The notes: a model not told the origin generated them from the letters alone. Counted from the first letter of the stretch, positions 1 through 9,429 are shown. The stretch: DNA of 64,000 bases from Haloarcula taiwanensis (GCA_002844335.1 CP019155.1:186001-250000); one strand, 5' to 3'. Translations and numbers: made by a program.

Positions 1-1
1 G

Positions 2-364
2 TTCGCACCGCGGATGAAGCGCGTCTATGACCAGATGCCCGAACCGAAGTTCGTCGTCTCGATGGGGTCGTGTACCATATCCGGTGGCCCGTTCCAGGAG
101 GGATACAACGTGATCAAGGGTGCAGAGCAAGTCATTCCGGTCGATATCCATGTCCCGGGCTGCCCACCACGCCCCGAGGCACTCATCTACGGCGTCGCCA
201 AGCTACAGGAGCGCATCGCCGAGGGTGAGTCCTCGCCAGTGACGGTCAAGCCCTACGAACTGGAGCAGTTCGGCGATCTCGAACAGGACGAGCTCGTGGA
301 CAAACTCGCCAGCGAAATCGACGAGGACGACCTCGTCATGCGATACGATTGGAATGCGCCATAG
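2..364 (+). CDS. nuoB: NADH-quinone oxidoreductase-like subunit B (NuoB), C-terminal part
   Basis: The gene is cut by the window start: the frame is already open at base 2 (F-A-P-R before the first internal Met). NuoB carries the N2 [4Fe-4S] cluster of complex I-like enzymes at the cytoplasmic face of the membrane. Visible are the later ligand motifs SMGSCT and [10 protein letters not shown]; the first Cys pair lies outside the window. The C-terminus (DDLVMRYDW) has the length and form usual for haloarchaeal NuoB, so the end is intact. No nuoCD follows, although haloarchaeal nuo genes normally run A-B-CD-H onward; the next gene is unrelated and on the other strand 23 bases later. Confidence 0.93.
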   Translation, partial: FAPRMKRVYDQMPEPKFVVSMGSCTISGGPFQEGYNVIKGAEQVIPVDIHVPGCPPRPEALIYGVAKLQERIAEGESSPVTVKPYELEQFGDLEQDELVDKLASEIDEDDLVMRYDWNAP

Positions 365-387
365 CTTTCAGAGGCGCCTCGACTTCA

Positions 388-1602
388 TTATTCGTCTGTA
401 ATGATCATAGCAACGCGGTCGCGGCTGAAAAGCTGTTCATCCGGTGGAATCTCCGGATAGTGGTCCTCATTTTCGTAGGTAGGCCACTCGCCAAAGACAT
501 CCGGATACAGTTGTTTGGCAGTCATTTCGATCTGGAAGAGATTCATGATCGGACCCTGGTATCTCATCCCGTGCGCGTACACGCGGTTGTCTTTGACTGC
601 CGTGAGCTCTTTGCCAACGCTGTGTGTGGCAAGTCTCCTCCGGACGTCGTCCATGTCGTAGCGCGGTGTCATTCCCCAGAGATGGAGGATTACGTCAGGG
701 TCTGCCTCCAGCATCGTTTCGTAGCCAACCGAACCCCAGAGACCGTCCCACGTCTCATCCTCGAAAGCGTCGTTGGCTGCGAGCGGACGCGTGTCGGCGA
801 GCCAGAATCCCGGATGGTTGAGGTGATACGTCCAAAACTGGCCGTCGCCAAGTGTAACCCGAACTGCTGTCGGCCGTTCTTCCTGCGGTGGAAGGTTCGT
901 CTGGATGGTTTGTATGAGTCCTTCGTGAACGGATCTGAGCTGTTCGTAACGCTCTCGCTCTCGAAACACGGTGGCGACACGACCGAAGATCTCCCACAGC
1001 GTGTAATACTGGTAGTCCTCACTGTATGGTTCCTGCGGATCACCGTGTGTTCCGCTATAGAAATTTCCGAAAAGGGGTCCGATGTTGTGGATAACCTCTT
1101 CGATATCGCCCATATCCCAGTTCTCCTGGGTAATCGCCCATGCGGGGTCAAGGAAGTGAATGTCGCTATCGAGGCTGTAAAAAAACTCCTTACTGAAATT
1201 ATCGTAAGGATCTGGAAGGTCTTCCCAGTCAAAAGAGACACCCGAAAGTCGCTCGTAGTAGTGGTTCATCGATGGACCGGCCATATCTGGAACGAACATC
1301 GAATTGATCGCGTCATCGCAATCAAGTGCCACTAGCATGTCTGCGTACTGATTGTACATCGTGAAGACATTCTCCGGAACGGAGTCGAACTCGACTTCTC
1401 CGACAGGGGAAACCGACGCAGTGTATGAGCCGCTATCTGATGGCGCTGCTCCGTCCGTGCCGGTATTGCTTGATGTAGCTGTCCTCGCTGATTCAGCACC
1501 GTTGCCGGAACAGCCAGCAACGATCGAAGTGCCGAGGAGCAACCCACTGCCGGAGAGGTAGTGGCGCCGGGTGAAGCTCCCAGTATCTCCTGTTTCGCCC
1601 AT
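388..1602 (-). CDS. Iron/siderophore-type ABC transporter substrate-binding lipoprotein
   Basis: A 404-residue secreted lipoprotein. The N-terminus has a twin-arginine motif (TRRHYLSG), a hydrophobic stretch and a lipobox-like VAGC, then a Ser/Thr-rich linker to about residue 65. The remainder resembles cluster A-II (FepB/BtuF type) binding proteins for ferric siderophores or related chelates: a long central helix region, then a LEADPDVIL motif and a KDNRVYAHG motif near residue 345. No permease or ATPase gene is adjacent, so it must pair with components encoded elsewhere. A DtxR-type palindrome lies three bases before the start codon, which supports iron-controlled expression. Ligand identity is inference. 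Confidence 0.85.
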   Translation of the reverse strand: MGETGDTGSFTRRHYLSGSGLLLGTSIVAGCSGNGAESARTATSSNTGTDGAAPSDSGSYTASVSPVGEVEFDSVPENVFTMYNQYADMLVALDCDDAINSMFVPDMAGPSMNHYYERLSGVSFDWEDLPDPYDNFSKEFFYSLDSDIHFLDPAWAITQENWDMGDIEEVIHNIGPLFGNFYSGTHGDPQEPYSEDYQYYTLWEIFGRVATVFRERERYEQLRSVHEGLIQTIQTNLPPQEERPTAVRVTLGDGQFWTYHLNHPGFWLADTRPLAANDAFEDETWDGLWGSVGYETMLEADPDVILHLWGMTPRYDMDDVRRRLATHSVGKELTAVKDNRVYAHGMRYQGPIMNLFQIEMTAKQLYPDVFGEWPTYENEDHYPEIPPDEQLFSRDRVAMIITDE

Positions 1603-1605
1603 GAT

Positions 1606-1633
1606 TTAGGTTGGCCTAATACTCCCTATATGA
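1606..1633 (-). promoter_or_regulatory. Iron-box (DtxR/Idr-type) operator and TATA box
   Basis: The palindrome TTAGGTTGGCCTAA spans 1606-1619 and matches 13 of 14 bases of the core of the DtxR consensus (TTAGGTTAGCCTAA). On the minus strand a TATA-like element (TCATATAG, 1627-1633) lies 25-31 bases before the ATG at 1602. The transcript is therefore probably leaderless and the operator covers the start site, which fits repression by an iron-loaded DtxR-family regulator. Haloarchaea encode such regulators (Idr/SirR). Confidence 0.75.
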
Positions 1634-1822
1634 CTTTCGCATTACATAGCTGTCTATGGCGGAGATGTAATAGCAGATCCGATTGCAACTCTTGATTAGT
1701 GCTTGTCACAGCAGTCCTCTGAGCAACTCCTCTCAATAACGCAGTTAGTCACTGAACGGTCCCACCAGAGAAGTTCCCAATGACTCCCGGACAGTCAGTT
1801 CGGACTGTCAGTGCCAGTTAGT

Positions 1823-2230
1823 TCACGAAAGGTAATGGCCTAACCAAGAATGGCTTCTGACTTGCTTGCAGTGCAAGCGACTGATCGTGCCATCACTGCA
1901 ATGAGTATAAGTCAATATTCCCTGTGTTAAAATTACAAACACGTTGTTCATATATGTATCTGGAGAATGTGGGGTAAATCGGCCCAGTTTAATCTGTAGA
2001 TTCGGTTTCAATGATGAAATATCGTGCTTATACTTCCATATATTATCAGATTCAAACGAGATATCTGCAGCTGAAAATATAACCAATTTTAAATCTGTAT
2101 AGAAGCTGCCCTGTCCATTCAGTAGGCTATCACCAAGAGCAAAACTTCCCCAGACCACTATCCGCCGATAGCGTGTCGGGTCGCTGGCGAAATATAACGC
2201 CTGTACAGATGTTATTATATTATTATCCCA
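1823..2230 (-). pseudogene. Remnant, possibly of a nucleotidyltransferase-fold protein
   Basis: The frame reads protein-like from a stop at 2231-2233 through R-Y-R-R-I-V-V-W-G-S-F-A-L-G-D and then TDLKLVIF, which resembles the GSxxxG(D/E)...(D)xDL block of minimal nucleotidyltransferases, although the second acidic residue is replaced (DLKL). There is no ATG; only an internal GTG at 2158 can start it. After about residue 65 the translation loses coding character. I read it as a decayed fragment. The rest of 1634-2499 is AT-rich DNA in which I see no gene. Confidence 0.35.
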
Positions 2231-2499
2231 TCACTAGGTGATAGCTTTTTACCCGACGGGGAGTCCGATATCTTGTCAACCTTCGCTACAGCTTTCAGTT
2301 GACTGGGTCTCCAAAAATTGATATTCAATTCCGGATCAGTGGGTAGTATAAAACCTCTCAGCCGGAAGTTTATTCGAAATACCATACTGCGATAGCGCTA
2401 TATCTACTCCGGACTGGAATTAGACGAGCCGTTATTGACACGGGAACGGGTCACGAGCCAATGAACAAGCGGTAGGAGTAGAAAACTCGAACGACTTAG

Positions 2500-3570
2500 T
2501 TACAACTCGACAACGTCACCGCTCTCTGCAGCTTCGTGAATTGCCCGGATGACTCGCATATCTTGGAGACCATGGCGGCCGTCCGGACCAATGTCGGCTT
2601 CGGTCAGAACGCGGTCAGCGAAGTAATCGAACTCTTCACGCATTTCGTCCTCCGCGTCAAAACTCTCGTGTTCGACAGTTATTGTGGTCTCGTTTCGAGA
2701 CAGATGGAGTTTTGCCTTCCCGTGGAACGCTGGACGGATGTCGATTTGTCCGTCGGTGCCAGTTATTTTCAGCTGTGTATCACTGTGGGCGTTCTGGCTG
2801 TCGGTCGTGACCATCTTGACACCGTCCTCCAGCGCAAGCAAGGCCCCAGAGCGTTCATCGGGCACGTCTTCAAACGCCTCCTCATACGAATCCATCTGCG
2901 ATTGCACCGCCAGTGGTTCCCGGTCAAGCAAGAACCGAGTCGTGTTAATCGAGTAAATCCCCAAGTCCATCACTGAGGTGCCATATCCTGACAGATCCGG
3001 ATCGAGACGCCACTGGTCTTTGTCCGGATTCATCTCAAGCAGTGGCTGGCTGTTGTTTCCGTATACGGATACTGGTTCCCCGATAAATCCGTCTTCGATG
3101 AGCTCCTTTGCGCGCCTGACAGCGGGGTCAGTCTGCATCCGATAGGCAATCATCAGCGGCACAGCGGCGTCTTCACAGACCTCGACCATTTCCTCTGCCC
3201 GTCCGACCGTCGCTTCCATTGGTTTCTCACACAGGATCGCTTTGTCTAACTCTGCGGCTGTCTCGGCGTATTCCAGATGTAGGGCGTTCGGTGTTCCAAT
3301 GTAGACCGCATCAAATGCGTTGGCAGCTGCCCCGTTGTGGAACTCTTCGTAACTAATCCCGTGGTTGACGCCGTTCTCATCGGCGAGCCGTTCAGCTTTT
3401 TCCGCCGAGCTACTGACGAATGTTGTGGCCTCACCTAACTCAGAGTCCTGAATCGCGGGGAGCGCCAAGTCGATTGTCCACCAGCCGAGGCCGAGTAGTG
3501 CATACCGAATGGTCCCATCTGTGGTGGTTTGCCAGTCACGCTCGTTGTATGTATCAATCCAGTCTTTCAT
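2500..3570 (-). CDS. gfo6: D-xylose 1-dehydrogenase type Gfo/Idh/MocA oxidoreductase
   Basis: A 356-residue cytosolic NAD(P)-dependent sugar dehydrogenase. The N-terminal Rossmann fold shows LLGLGWWTIDLALPA (about residues 25-39) and the family motif CEKPMEAT near residue 115; the C-terminal alpha/beta domain has DLGIYSINTTRFLL. It closely resembles the haloarchaeal D-xylose dehydrogenase that starts oxidative pentose degradation. The start context, with a short acidic/Trp-containing N-terminus (MKDWIDTYN), also fits that family. It stands alone; no xylonate dehydratase or other pentose genes are next to it. A TTTTAG element about 31-36 bases before the ATG could be its TATA box. Confidence 0.82.
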   Translation of the reverse strand: MKDWIDTYNERDWQTTTDGTIRYALLGLGWWTIDLALPAIQDSELGEATTFVSSSAEKAERLADENGVNHGISYEEFHNGAAANAFDAVYIGTPNALHLEYAETAAELDKAILCEKPMEATVGRAEEMVEVCEDAAVPLMIAYRMQTDPAVRRAKELIEDGFIGEPVSVYGNNSQPLLEMNPDKDQWRLDPDLSGYGTSVMDLGIYSINTTRFLLDREPLAVQSQMDSYEEAFEDVPDERSGALLALEDGVKMVTTDSQNAHSDTQLKITGTDGQIDIRPAFHGKAKLHLSRNETTITVEHESFDAEDEMREEFDYFADRVLTEADIGPDGRHGLQDMRVIRAIHEAAESGDVVEL

Positions 3571-4268
3571 AGGAACTTATTCCAAACGCTGTTCGCTAAA
3601 ACCTTCGGGTTCTGAACATGCAACCGCCATGTCAGTGGTAGCAACACAGGGGACCTCACAATAACTTCGATGAGTCCTCGACGACGTTGCTTGATAGCGT
3701 CTGATATCGTGGCGAGTGGGTGGATCGCCGGAATCGGTCATTGTGGAACCGCGATATTGGTACAACCGACCTTGTTCTTTACATAGGTGTTATTATACTC
3801 TCTCCTATCATCGGAAAAATAGTGAGAAATCACCGGTCAAATGCTCTTTTCCGGCCAGTTAATACGGTATTATGCGAGTAGGTGTAACCTAATGGATATG
3901 AATTCGACAGAATTACGTGCATTTTGTGAACTCTATTATGATATTATATAAATCTGACTTGCAAACTATAAACTCTTGACATGTGGGCAACTGTCCAGAA
4001 TACCATTTGGTCTCGAATCTTGCGGGCGGGGTCTCAACTCAAGTCATGATCGATTGCTGGAGTGGTCTGCCTCGTTTTTACGATTCAAGAGTGCAACTGA
4101 CTGGCTTGTCTCCGAGTATCCCATCTGGTAAAACTACAGCTACAGCGACCTATTCTATATAAATATAGACTCTATATCTGGCCAGAGCGTAGCCGTAGTG
4201 AGCATATATTCATGCTTTTAGACAGTGAAGTGTTACCACATTGATTATCATACAGGGAGTCATAGAAC
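3571..4268. other. Intergenic region between divergent gfo6 and phnM
   Basis: About 700 bases with no convincing gene. It carries the promoters of the two diverging genes. The second half (3780-4260) is AT-rich. An imperfect palindrome TAGG-TGTAA-CCTA lies at 3879-3891. The only open frame (62 codons, 3577-3765 minus) has non-haloarchaeal composition and I do not believe it. Confidence 0.5.
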
Positions 4269-5414
4269 ATGAGTAATAATGCAAATCAGACATTGATATC
4301 AGGAGGAACTGTTGTTACGCCTACGGCGAAAATAGAGAACGGGACGGTGACGTTTTCTGACGGTAAAATTGTCTCAGTGGACGCAGAACCTCACGACACC
4401 CCCGATATTGATGCGACGGGTAACTATGTCCTGCCTGGACTGATTGACCTTCACGGTGATGACATTGAACGGCATCTCTTTCCGAGAGCCGGGGAGCGTG
4501 TCGACACGACTATCGCTCTGGATCGCTGTGATATTGCCAACGCTAGTGCAGGTATTACGACAAAATATCATGCTATCTCGTTCGAAGATGTTCCAGATGA
4601 TAACCGGAGTATCGAATTAGCCCGTCGCCTCGCCGAACAGATACGGGATTTTGACCGCAAAACCGGTGCTCGTGTCGACAACAGGCTACATATGCGGTGT
4701 GAGCTAACAAATGAAGCGGCAGTCGACGCTGTCTCGCAGGGAATCCGATCAGGGGGGGACCTCGTCTCTCTTGTCTCACACATCCCCGGACAGGGTCAGT
4801 TCGCTGGCGAAAATACAATCGCACAACGCTATGACTGCCCCGATAAGGAATTTGAGGCAGGCATTCAGACCCTCGAGACACGCCGCAGCAATGTTTCAGA
4901 CACAGAAATAGTGGCGCGCGCACGAGAGATCACAGATTTAGCGAGCAGTAGAAATATACCGGTTGCCTCACACGACGATGAAACTGTTGCGAGTGTAAAT
5001 AACGCTGCTGCCATCGGGGTGGACATCAGCGAGTATCCGCTCTCTCACCGTGTTGCACAGCGTGCGACCAAGCTAAACCTGACCGTGGCGATGGGCGCGC
5101 CGAATGTGGTTCGCGGTGGGAGTCTGTGGGACGGACCCGACGCGTCTCAGGCGATCAAAGACGGCGTCGTAGACATCCTTTGCAGCGACTTTCGGCCGCA
5201 ATCATTGCTTAGCTCTGTTTTCATTGAAAACAATGACTCTCTGATAGACCGGATGTTACGTGTTTCTACTGCACCAGCTGCTGCTGCCGGGTTATACGAC
5301 CGTGGGCGGCTGGAGTGTGGGGCAAGAGCAGATATTATTATTGTTGATCCTAACCCGGAACCATCCATAGTACGAACGTATGTTGCCGGCGATGAGGTGT
5401 ACCGTTCTGCATAG
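4269..5414 (+). CDS. phnM: Alpha-D-ribose 1-methylphosphonate 5-triphosphate diphosphatase (PhnM)
   Basis: A 381-residue amidohydrolase of the C-P lyase pathway, which removes pyrophosphate from ribose 1-methylphosphonate 5-triphosphate to give the C-P lyase substrate. The metal site signature LPGLIDLHGDDIERH (residues 55-69), the HDDET block near residue 236, and SDFRPQSLL followed by STAPAAAAGL near 340-350 are typical of PhnM; length is normal. No phnGHIJKL genes are adjacent on either side, so here it is an orphan in an AT-rich stretch. Either the rest of the C-P lyase set lies elsewhere or the enzyme has been recruited to another substrate. Confidence 0.9.
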   Translation: MSNNANQTLISGGTVVTPTAKIENGTVTFSDGKIVSVDAEPHDTPDIDATGNYVLPGLIDLHGDDIERHLFPRAGERVDTTIALDRCDIANASAGITTKYHAISFEDVPDDNRSIELARRLAEQIRDFDRKTGARVDNRLHMRCELTNEAAVDAVSQGIRSGGDLVSLVSHIPGQGQFAGENTIAQRYDCPDKEFEAGIQTLETRRSNVSDTEIVARAREITDLASSRNIPVASHDDETVASVNNAAAIGVDISEYPLSHRVAQRATKLNLTVAMGAPNVVRGGSLWDGPDASQAIKDGVVDILCSDFRPQSLLSSVFIENNDSLIDRMLRVSTAPAAAAGLYDRGRLECGARADIIIVDPNPEPSIVRTYVAGDEVYRSA

Positions 5415-5473
5415 CCGACTCACCACGCGTACTGCGTAAAAATTCGCCGCGGAACCAAACGCTTCTGATCCGG

Positions 5474-6109
5474 CTACTCGCTTTCCGGCATTTCCCGCTC
5501 TACGGACCAGTGATACACGGAACACGCGCCTGCAACACCTACGACTATGGAGAACAGTCCCAATACCATGTTCCCGGGGAGTGAGAAGGCGACAGAGGCA
5601 GCCAGGACCATTGCGCCCAGCATCGAAACGGCTGCGTAATACTGATGCCACTGTCGATCGCTCTCGCCATCCTCAGAGCGGTCGAGGTACGTTTCGAAGT
5701 CGTCGGCCTTTTGCGTAAGGGTGATATGCCCACGGTCTTGGTTAAAATCAACGACGCCGATATCGTCCATTTTTGGGAGATGGCACTGGTAAAGACCGAC
5801 ATACACGCGCTTGCGCTCACTTGACGTCAACGCATCAGTCGTGGTCTCGTTCTCGATAGCCGCGACGTGTTCTGCAAGCTCCCCAAGAGAGACCTGTTCG
5901 TCTCGTTCCCGAAGAAAGTGGAGGACCTCTCTGCGCCGACTGTTTTTCAGTATTTCAAAGATGACATCCAGAGATATATCGGGATCGTCCTGCTCCTGCG
6001 TCGCCGCTTGGTCGGCACTGCTTTCCTTCCCCTTCGGCGCTGGGACGGACTCGTCGCTTAGTTTACTCTCCGGTTCTGCTTCCGTTTGTGCGGTGTCTTT
6101 GACTCCCAT
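5474..6109 (-). CDS. Winged-helix membrane protein (DUF7344-like), copy 1
   Basis: I chose the ATG at 6109 (MGVKDTAQ, 211 residues); a start at 6145 would add 12 residues of atypical composition. Residues 1-45 are an acidic, Gln/Ser-rich tail. Residues 50-150 form a winged-helix-like domain (IFEILKNSRRREVLHFL, LGELAEHVAAIE, KRVYVGLYQCHLPKM). Two membrane segments follow (about 160-200). This haloarchaeal family is probably a membrane-tethered regulator; targets are unknown. A clear paralogue lies at 37225-37779, so the two copies bracket the glycan locus. Confidence 0.8.
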   Translation of the reverse strand: MGVKDTAQTEAEPESKLSDESVPAPKGKESSADQAATQEQDDPDISLDVIFEILKNSRRREVLHFLRERDEQVSLGELAEHVAAIENETTTDALTSSERKRVYVGLYQCHLPKMDDIGVVDFNQDRGHITLTQKADDFETYLDRSEDGESDRQWHQYYAAVSMLGAMVLAASVAFSLPGNMVLGLFSIVVGVAGACSVYHWSVEREMPESE

Positions 6110-6900
6110 ATTTACCCACTTCCTGTGTGCTGCGACATCGTCCACCCGTCTGGAATCGCGCTCACACAGCCCCCCGGCTGTATCGACGGATCGTTACGCT
6201 GTCAGCCAGCATTTCAAATCAACATCACCTTGCCACTTAATACTTTGTTATGTAATATATTAGATAATTTTTTGCTGGTTACCGATAAGGGTAGTCAGTA
6301 GTTGCATTGGTATCCTAGGGGTAACGGTGCTCTCTGAGTCAATTTTTGACGATCCTCGGTAAGCTAGAGCTTCGGTGGGCGGTGAGACGTGATGAATAAA
6401 CAGGACGACCGTAACAATCGCTGAAACGCGATAACATCGCGGTTATCCGCAATTCTCTTCCTCACATTGTCTGAGATAAATCGTAGCGTATATCTAGTGT
6501 TCCTGTGGGCTGTACAAGTAACGGAATCTTATGACCCCCAATTGAGCGGCGAGGTATATCGCTGAAATCCTCCTCGATATACGAAGCCTCTGGCGAACTC
6601 CTTCTAGGGAAAGTCCTCAGGAATTGCAACCTTACCGGTTTTGAAGTAACCATATTTGATCAGGAACCTTCCGACGGTCGAATGAGTGGTTGAAACGCAC
6701 CATCCGCAAATTAGATTGAAGAACGGTATTACTCACCATATACTCAGTATGCAGGGTAATCAACCGGAATGGTGTATGGTTACGAAGCGACACCAAGCGA
6801 CACGAGCGAAACAATTAACCACAGGCACATGGAATATCCCTGTACACGAGTCTGTATCCAAAGACGGTAGCTGGGACACTCGTGCATACGAATAGATACG
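6110..6900. other. AT-rich gene-poor stretch
   Basis: About 790 bases between the DUF7344-like gene and a small HTH gene. Open frames here (6462-6653 minus, 6632-6814 minus, 6686-6895 plus) have basic, non-haloarchaeal composition and no recognisable motif. The segment 6237-6275 is very AT-rich. I see no RNA gene or repeat. Confidence 0.5.
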
Positions 6901-7182
6901 ATGGCAGACTTTGATCAGTGGGATGAAGTGAGCTACGTGATCAGTTCACGGTATCGAGTCGAGACTCTCCGTCGATTGTCAGAAGGCCCCGCGACACCGT
7001 CGTTGATCGCGGACGATCGAGACATGAGTATTGCACATGTCTCACGTGCGTTACAAGAGCTCCGTGAGTCGGAACTTGTTGATTTACTAGTCTCGGAAGA
7101 TAGAAAAAAAGGGCGCGTGTACGATATCACGGAGAAAGGTGTCGATATTTGGGAAACAATCGAACGGAAGAACATGGCATAA
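6901..7182 (+). CDS. Small winged-helix transcriptional regulator (MarR/ArsR-like)
   Basis: A 93-residue protein that is essentially one winged helix. Residues 8-35 give the first helices (EVSYVISSRYRVETLRRL), residues 36-65 hold the turn and recognition helix (TPSLIADDRDMSIAHVSRAL), and residues 66-93 form the wing and last helix (DRKKGRVYDITEKG). This layout is common in haloarchaeal single-domain repressors. No cognate operon is obvious: the next gene on the same strand, a surface protein, starts about 400 bases later. The target is unknown. Confidence 0.82.
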   Translation: MADFDQWDEVSYVISSRYRVETLRRLSEGPATPSLIADDRDMSIAHVSRALQELRESELVDLLVSEDRKKGRVYDITEKGVDIWETIERKNMA

Positions 7183-7578
7183 CCGTCACGTCTTGGACTT
7201 GCGTCAGCAAGGATGTGCGAGCGCATCAGCTTAGAACTTTCTCCGTGCTTCTCTTCCATCGAAGGAATGTACAACAAATATAACGCTCTTGCGTATGTGA
7301 TACTTTGTTACAATAGATCTGGGATTGTATCACGAGTGGTGTGTTTTCCGCGGAGCCAGATGCGGCAGTCGTTTAATTGAGACAGCAACGATCGGTATCA
7401 ACTCACTACGACTATGCTGGACGCTGTCACTTTGACGGACGTGTCTGGTGGTAAACGAACGCTACCTGTTCTGAGGTCTATACTGCGGGAATCCGCTCTT
7501 CGATGTTGAATACAAAGAGTGTCTACCAGCGGGTATAACAGCCGTAACAATAATGATTTGTAACATACCTGTGTACGC
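7183..7578. other. Intergenic region before the CARDB surface protein
   Basis: About 400 bases with no convincing gene. An AT-rich element (AATAATGATTTG, near 7549-7560) about 20-30 bases before the next ATG could be its TATA box. Confidence 0.45.
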
Positions 7579-9429
7579 ATGTTGTCAATAGGCTATGGAA
7601 AATTACTGATTGGATGCGTTGCTGGACTGGTGGTCCTTGGAGGTGCTACGTTAGGGCTCGGAATCGGTGGCTTCGCTGATATGCCCGCAGATCCGGAGAC
7701 CACTGCCGGCGAGGACGAACTGGAGATCACCGCTGTGCAGTCTTCAGCCGAGATTCGGCCGGACGAGCCGTTGCGTGTACGCCTTCGAATTACGAACGCA
7801 GGGTCGGAAACGACAACGAAACAGGTAGCGCTACGGCTGAGCGGCGACGGGGAGCAACAGTCTCCCGAAACAGTAACAACAAAACAAGTCGAGCTTTCGG
7901 CAGCTGAACCGACAGAAGTGACCCTGGCTGTCGAGCCTGAGCAACTCAGTTCCGGAGAGTACACGTACGCCGTTGCTGTCGGTGACTCGTCGTCCCCGGA
8001 GACAACTGGAAATGTGGTTGTACTCACTCCCCCCACATTTGTACTCGCCGACACCACTGCAAACGCTACTATCGTCCGCGGCACGAACGCCTCTATCCGG
8101 GCAAACCTGACCAATGTCGGTGCATATCGCGGCGTCCAGACCGTCCGATTCGCTGTCGATACTGACCGAAACGGCCAATACTCCGATACCGAAATCTTGA
8201 ACGAGAGCGTATACTCGCTTGCGGGCGGCCAGAGTCAGGTGAGCACTGCCACGGTCAACACTGCTGATTTGGCCCCAGATGAGTATCAATACAAGATCGC
8301 CACGGAGAACGCAACAACGACCGGGACCCTCAGTGTCCAGCAACCGGCGACGTTCCGGCTACAGAACATGACCGCACCGGCTAACGTAACGAAAGGTGAA
8401 ACTGCCAATGTCTCTGTAGTCGTCGAGAACGTCGGCGATGTGGGTGGTACCGACAACGTCACGCTCCGCAGTGATTCCACGAACACCACCTACTCACGCT
8501 CCGTTTCACTCGCTGCTAATGAGTCGGCGTCGGTGTCTATTGGGGTGCACACGGCGAATTTGAGCCGCGGGATACACAACCATTCGCTCGGGACTGCTGC
8601 TGACAAGGAGACCGTTTCGATGACGGTGGAGGACAGCCATTTCGAGGTGTCGGATCTGGACGGACCGAACGTCCTGTACGTCGGTGATACGGCTGTGTTC
8701 TCCGCGAGCGTAACGAACACTGGCAACGTAACTGCGACCCAATCGATCCAGCATCGCATCGACAGCGATGACGACGACCGACCAGAGACCTATGGAGTCA
8801 ATAGAAACGTTACGCTTGCACCTGGTGAGTCGACCCGTGTTCGCTTCGAGATTGAATACACAGTAACTGACTCGACAGATTATCCAGTAGAACCATTAAG
8901 TCTGCAGACGTACGTTTATGGTATCTACTCAGAGGACGCGCGTGCGTCAACTGCCATGTCGGTCAAACCGTCGTGGGCAAAGGACGGTAGCGGGTCCAGC
9001 AGTTCCGGCAGCAGTACCAGTGTCTCTGAGGGCGATCGCGCCTCGCTTGACGAAATAACCCAGGATAAGTACGGACTCTACTATAACGAGGTTAGCGGCG
9101 AAACGAAGCGCCAGATCGAAGAGATTCATGAACGGCAGCCGTTCGCGGACGGTCTTGCGGCTGCAGAGGTGCGGACGCGTGAGGAGATCGCCCGGCAAGA
9201 GTATGGAGCTGATGTGAAAGCTGGCGATAAGTTTAATTTCACTGGATTGGATATTGAAACACAACAGAAGGTCGAAGCGGACTTCGATTCACAGTTCCAG
9301 ACTGATTCCGGTGACCGAATCGAGTCGTGGGACGAACTGGCAAACGACACCTACGGAGCGTCGTACGAGAACCTGACCGCTAGTCGCCAGGCGGACATCA
9401 GAACGACGTATCAGGATCAATTCGAATAA
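7579..9429 (+). CDS. Secreted or anchored CARDB-repeat surface protein with a three-repeat C-terminal module
   Basis: A 616-residue exported protein. Residues 9-31 form an N-terminal signal/anchor segment (LLIGCVAGLVVLGGATLGLGIGG). Four Ig-like CARDB-type domains of about 100 residues follow (about 45-150, 155-255, 256-345, 350-460), rich in N-x-S/T sequons (NATIV, NASIR, NVTKG and others). A Ser/Gly linker near 470-485 leads to three degenerate repeats of about 40 residues (about 490-530, 535-575, 580-616), each with (S/R/W)(D/E)E(I/L)...YG... and ending QPF, SQF or DQF. Probable cell-surface adhesin or scaffold; the function is not known. Confidence 0.8.
   Translation: MLSIGYGKLLIGCVAGLVVLGGATLGLGIGGFADMPADPETTAGEDELEITAVQSSAEIRPDEPLRVRLRITNAGSETTTKQVALRLSGDGEQQSPETVTTKQVELSAAEPTEVTLAVEPEQLSSGEYTYAVAVGDSSSPETTGNVVVLTPPTFVLADTTANATIVRGTNASIRANLTNVGAYRGVQTVRFAVDTDRNGQYSDTEILNESVYSLAGGQSQVSTATVNTADLAPDEYQYKIATENATTTGTLSVQQPATFRLQNMTAPANVTKGETANVSVVVENVGDVGGTDNVTLRSDSTNTTYSRSVSLAANESASVSIGVHTANLSRGIHNHSLGTAADKETVSMTVEDSHFEVSDLDGPNVLYVGDTAVFSASVTNTGNVTATQSIQHRIDSDDDDRPETYGVNRNVTLAPGESTRVRFEIEYTVTDSTDYPVEPLSLQTYVYGIYSEDARASTAMSVKPSWAKDGSGSSSSGSSTSVSEGDRASLDEITQDKYGLYYNEVSGETKRQIEEIHERQPFADGLAAAEVRTREEIARQEYGADVKAGDKFNFTGLDIETQQKVEADFDSQFQTDSGDRIESWDELANDTYGASYENLTASRQADIRTTYQDQFE

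Noticed and set aside
349-1335. 328-codon plus-strand frame over the binding protein gene
   Set aside because: Antisense to a gene with signal peptide, lipobox and family motifs.
3879-3892. Second iron-box-like palindrome TAGGTGTAACCTAA
   Set aside because: The spacing between half sites is five bases instead of four, and it lies nearly 400 bases from the next start codon.
6462-6653. 63-codon minus-strand ORF
   Set aside because: A stop lies just upstream of the ATG, and no homology pattern could be recognised.
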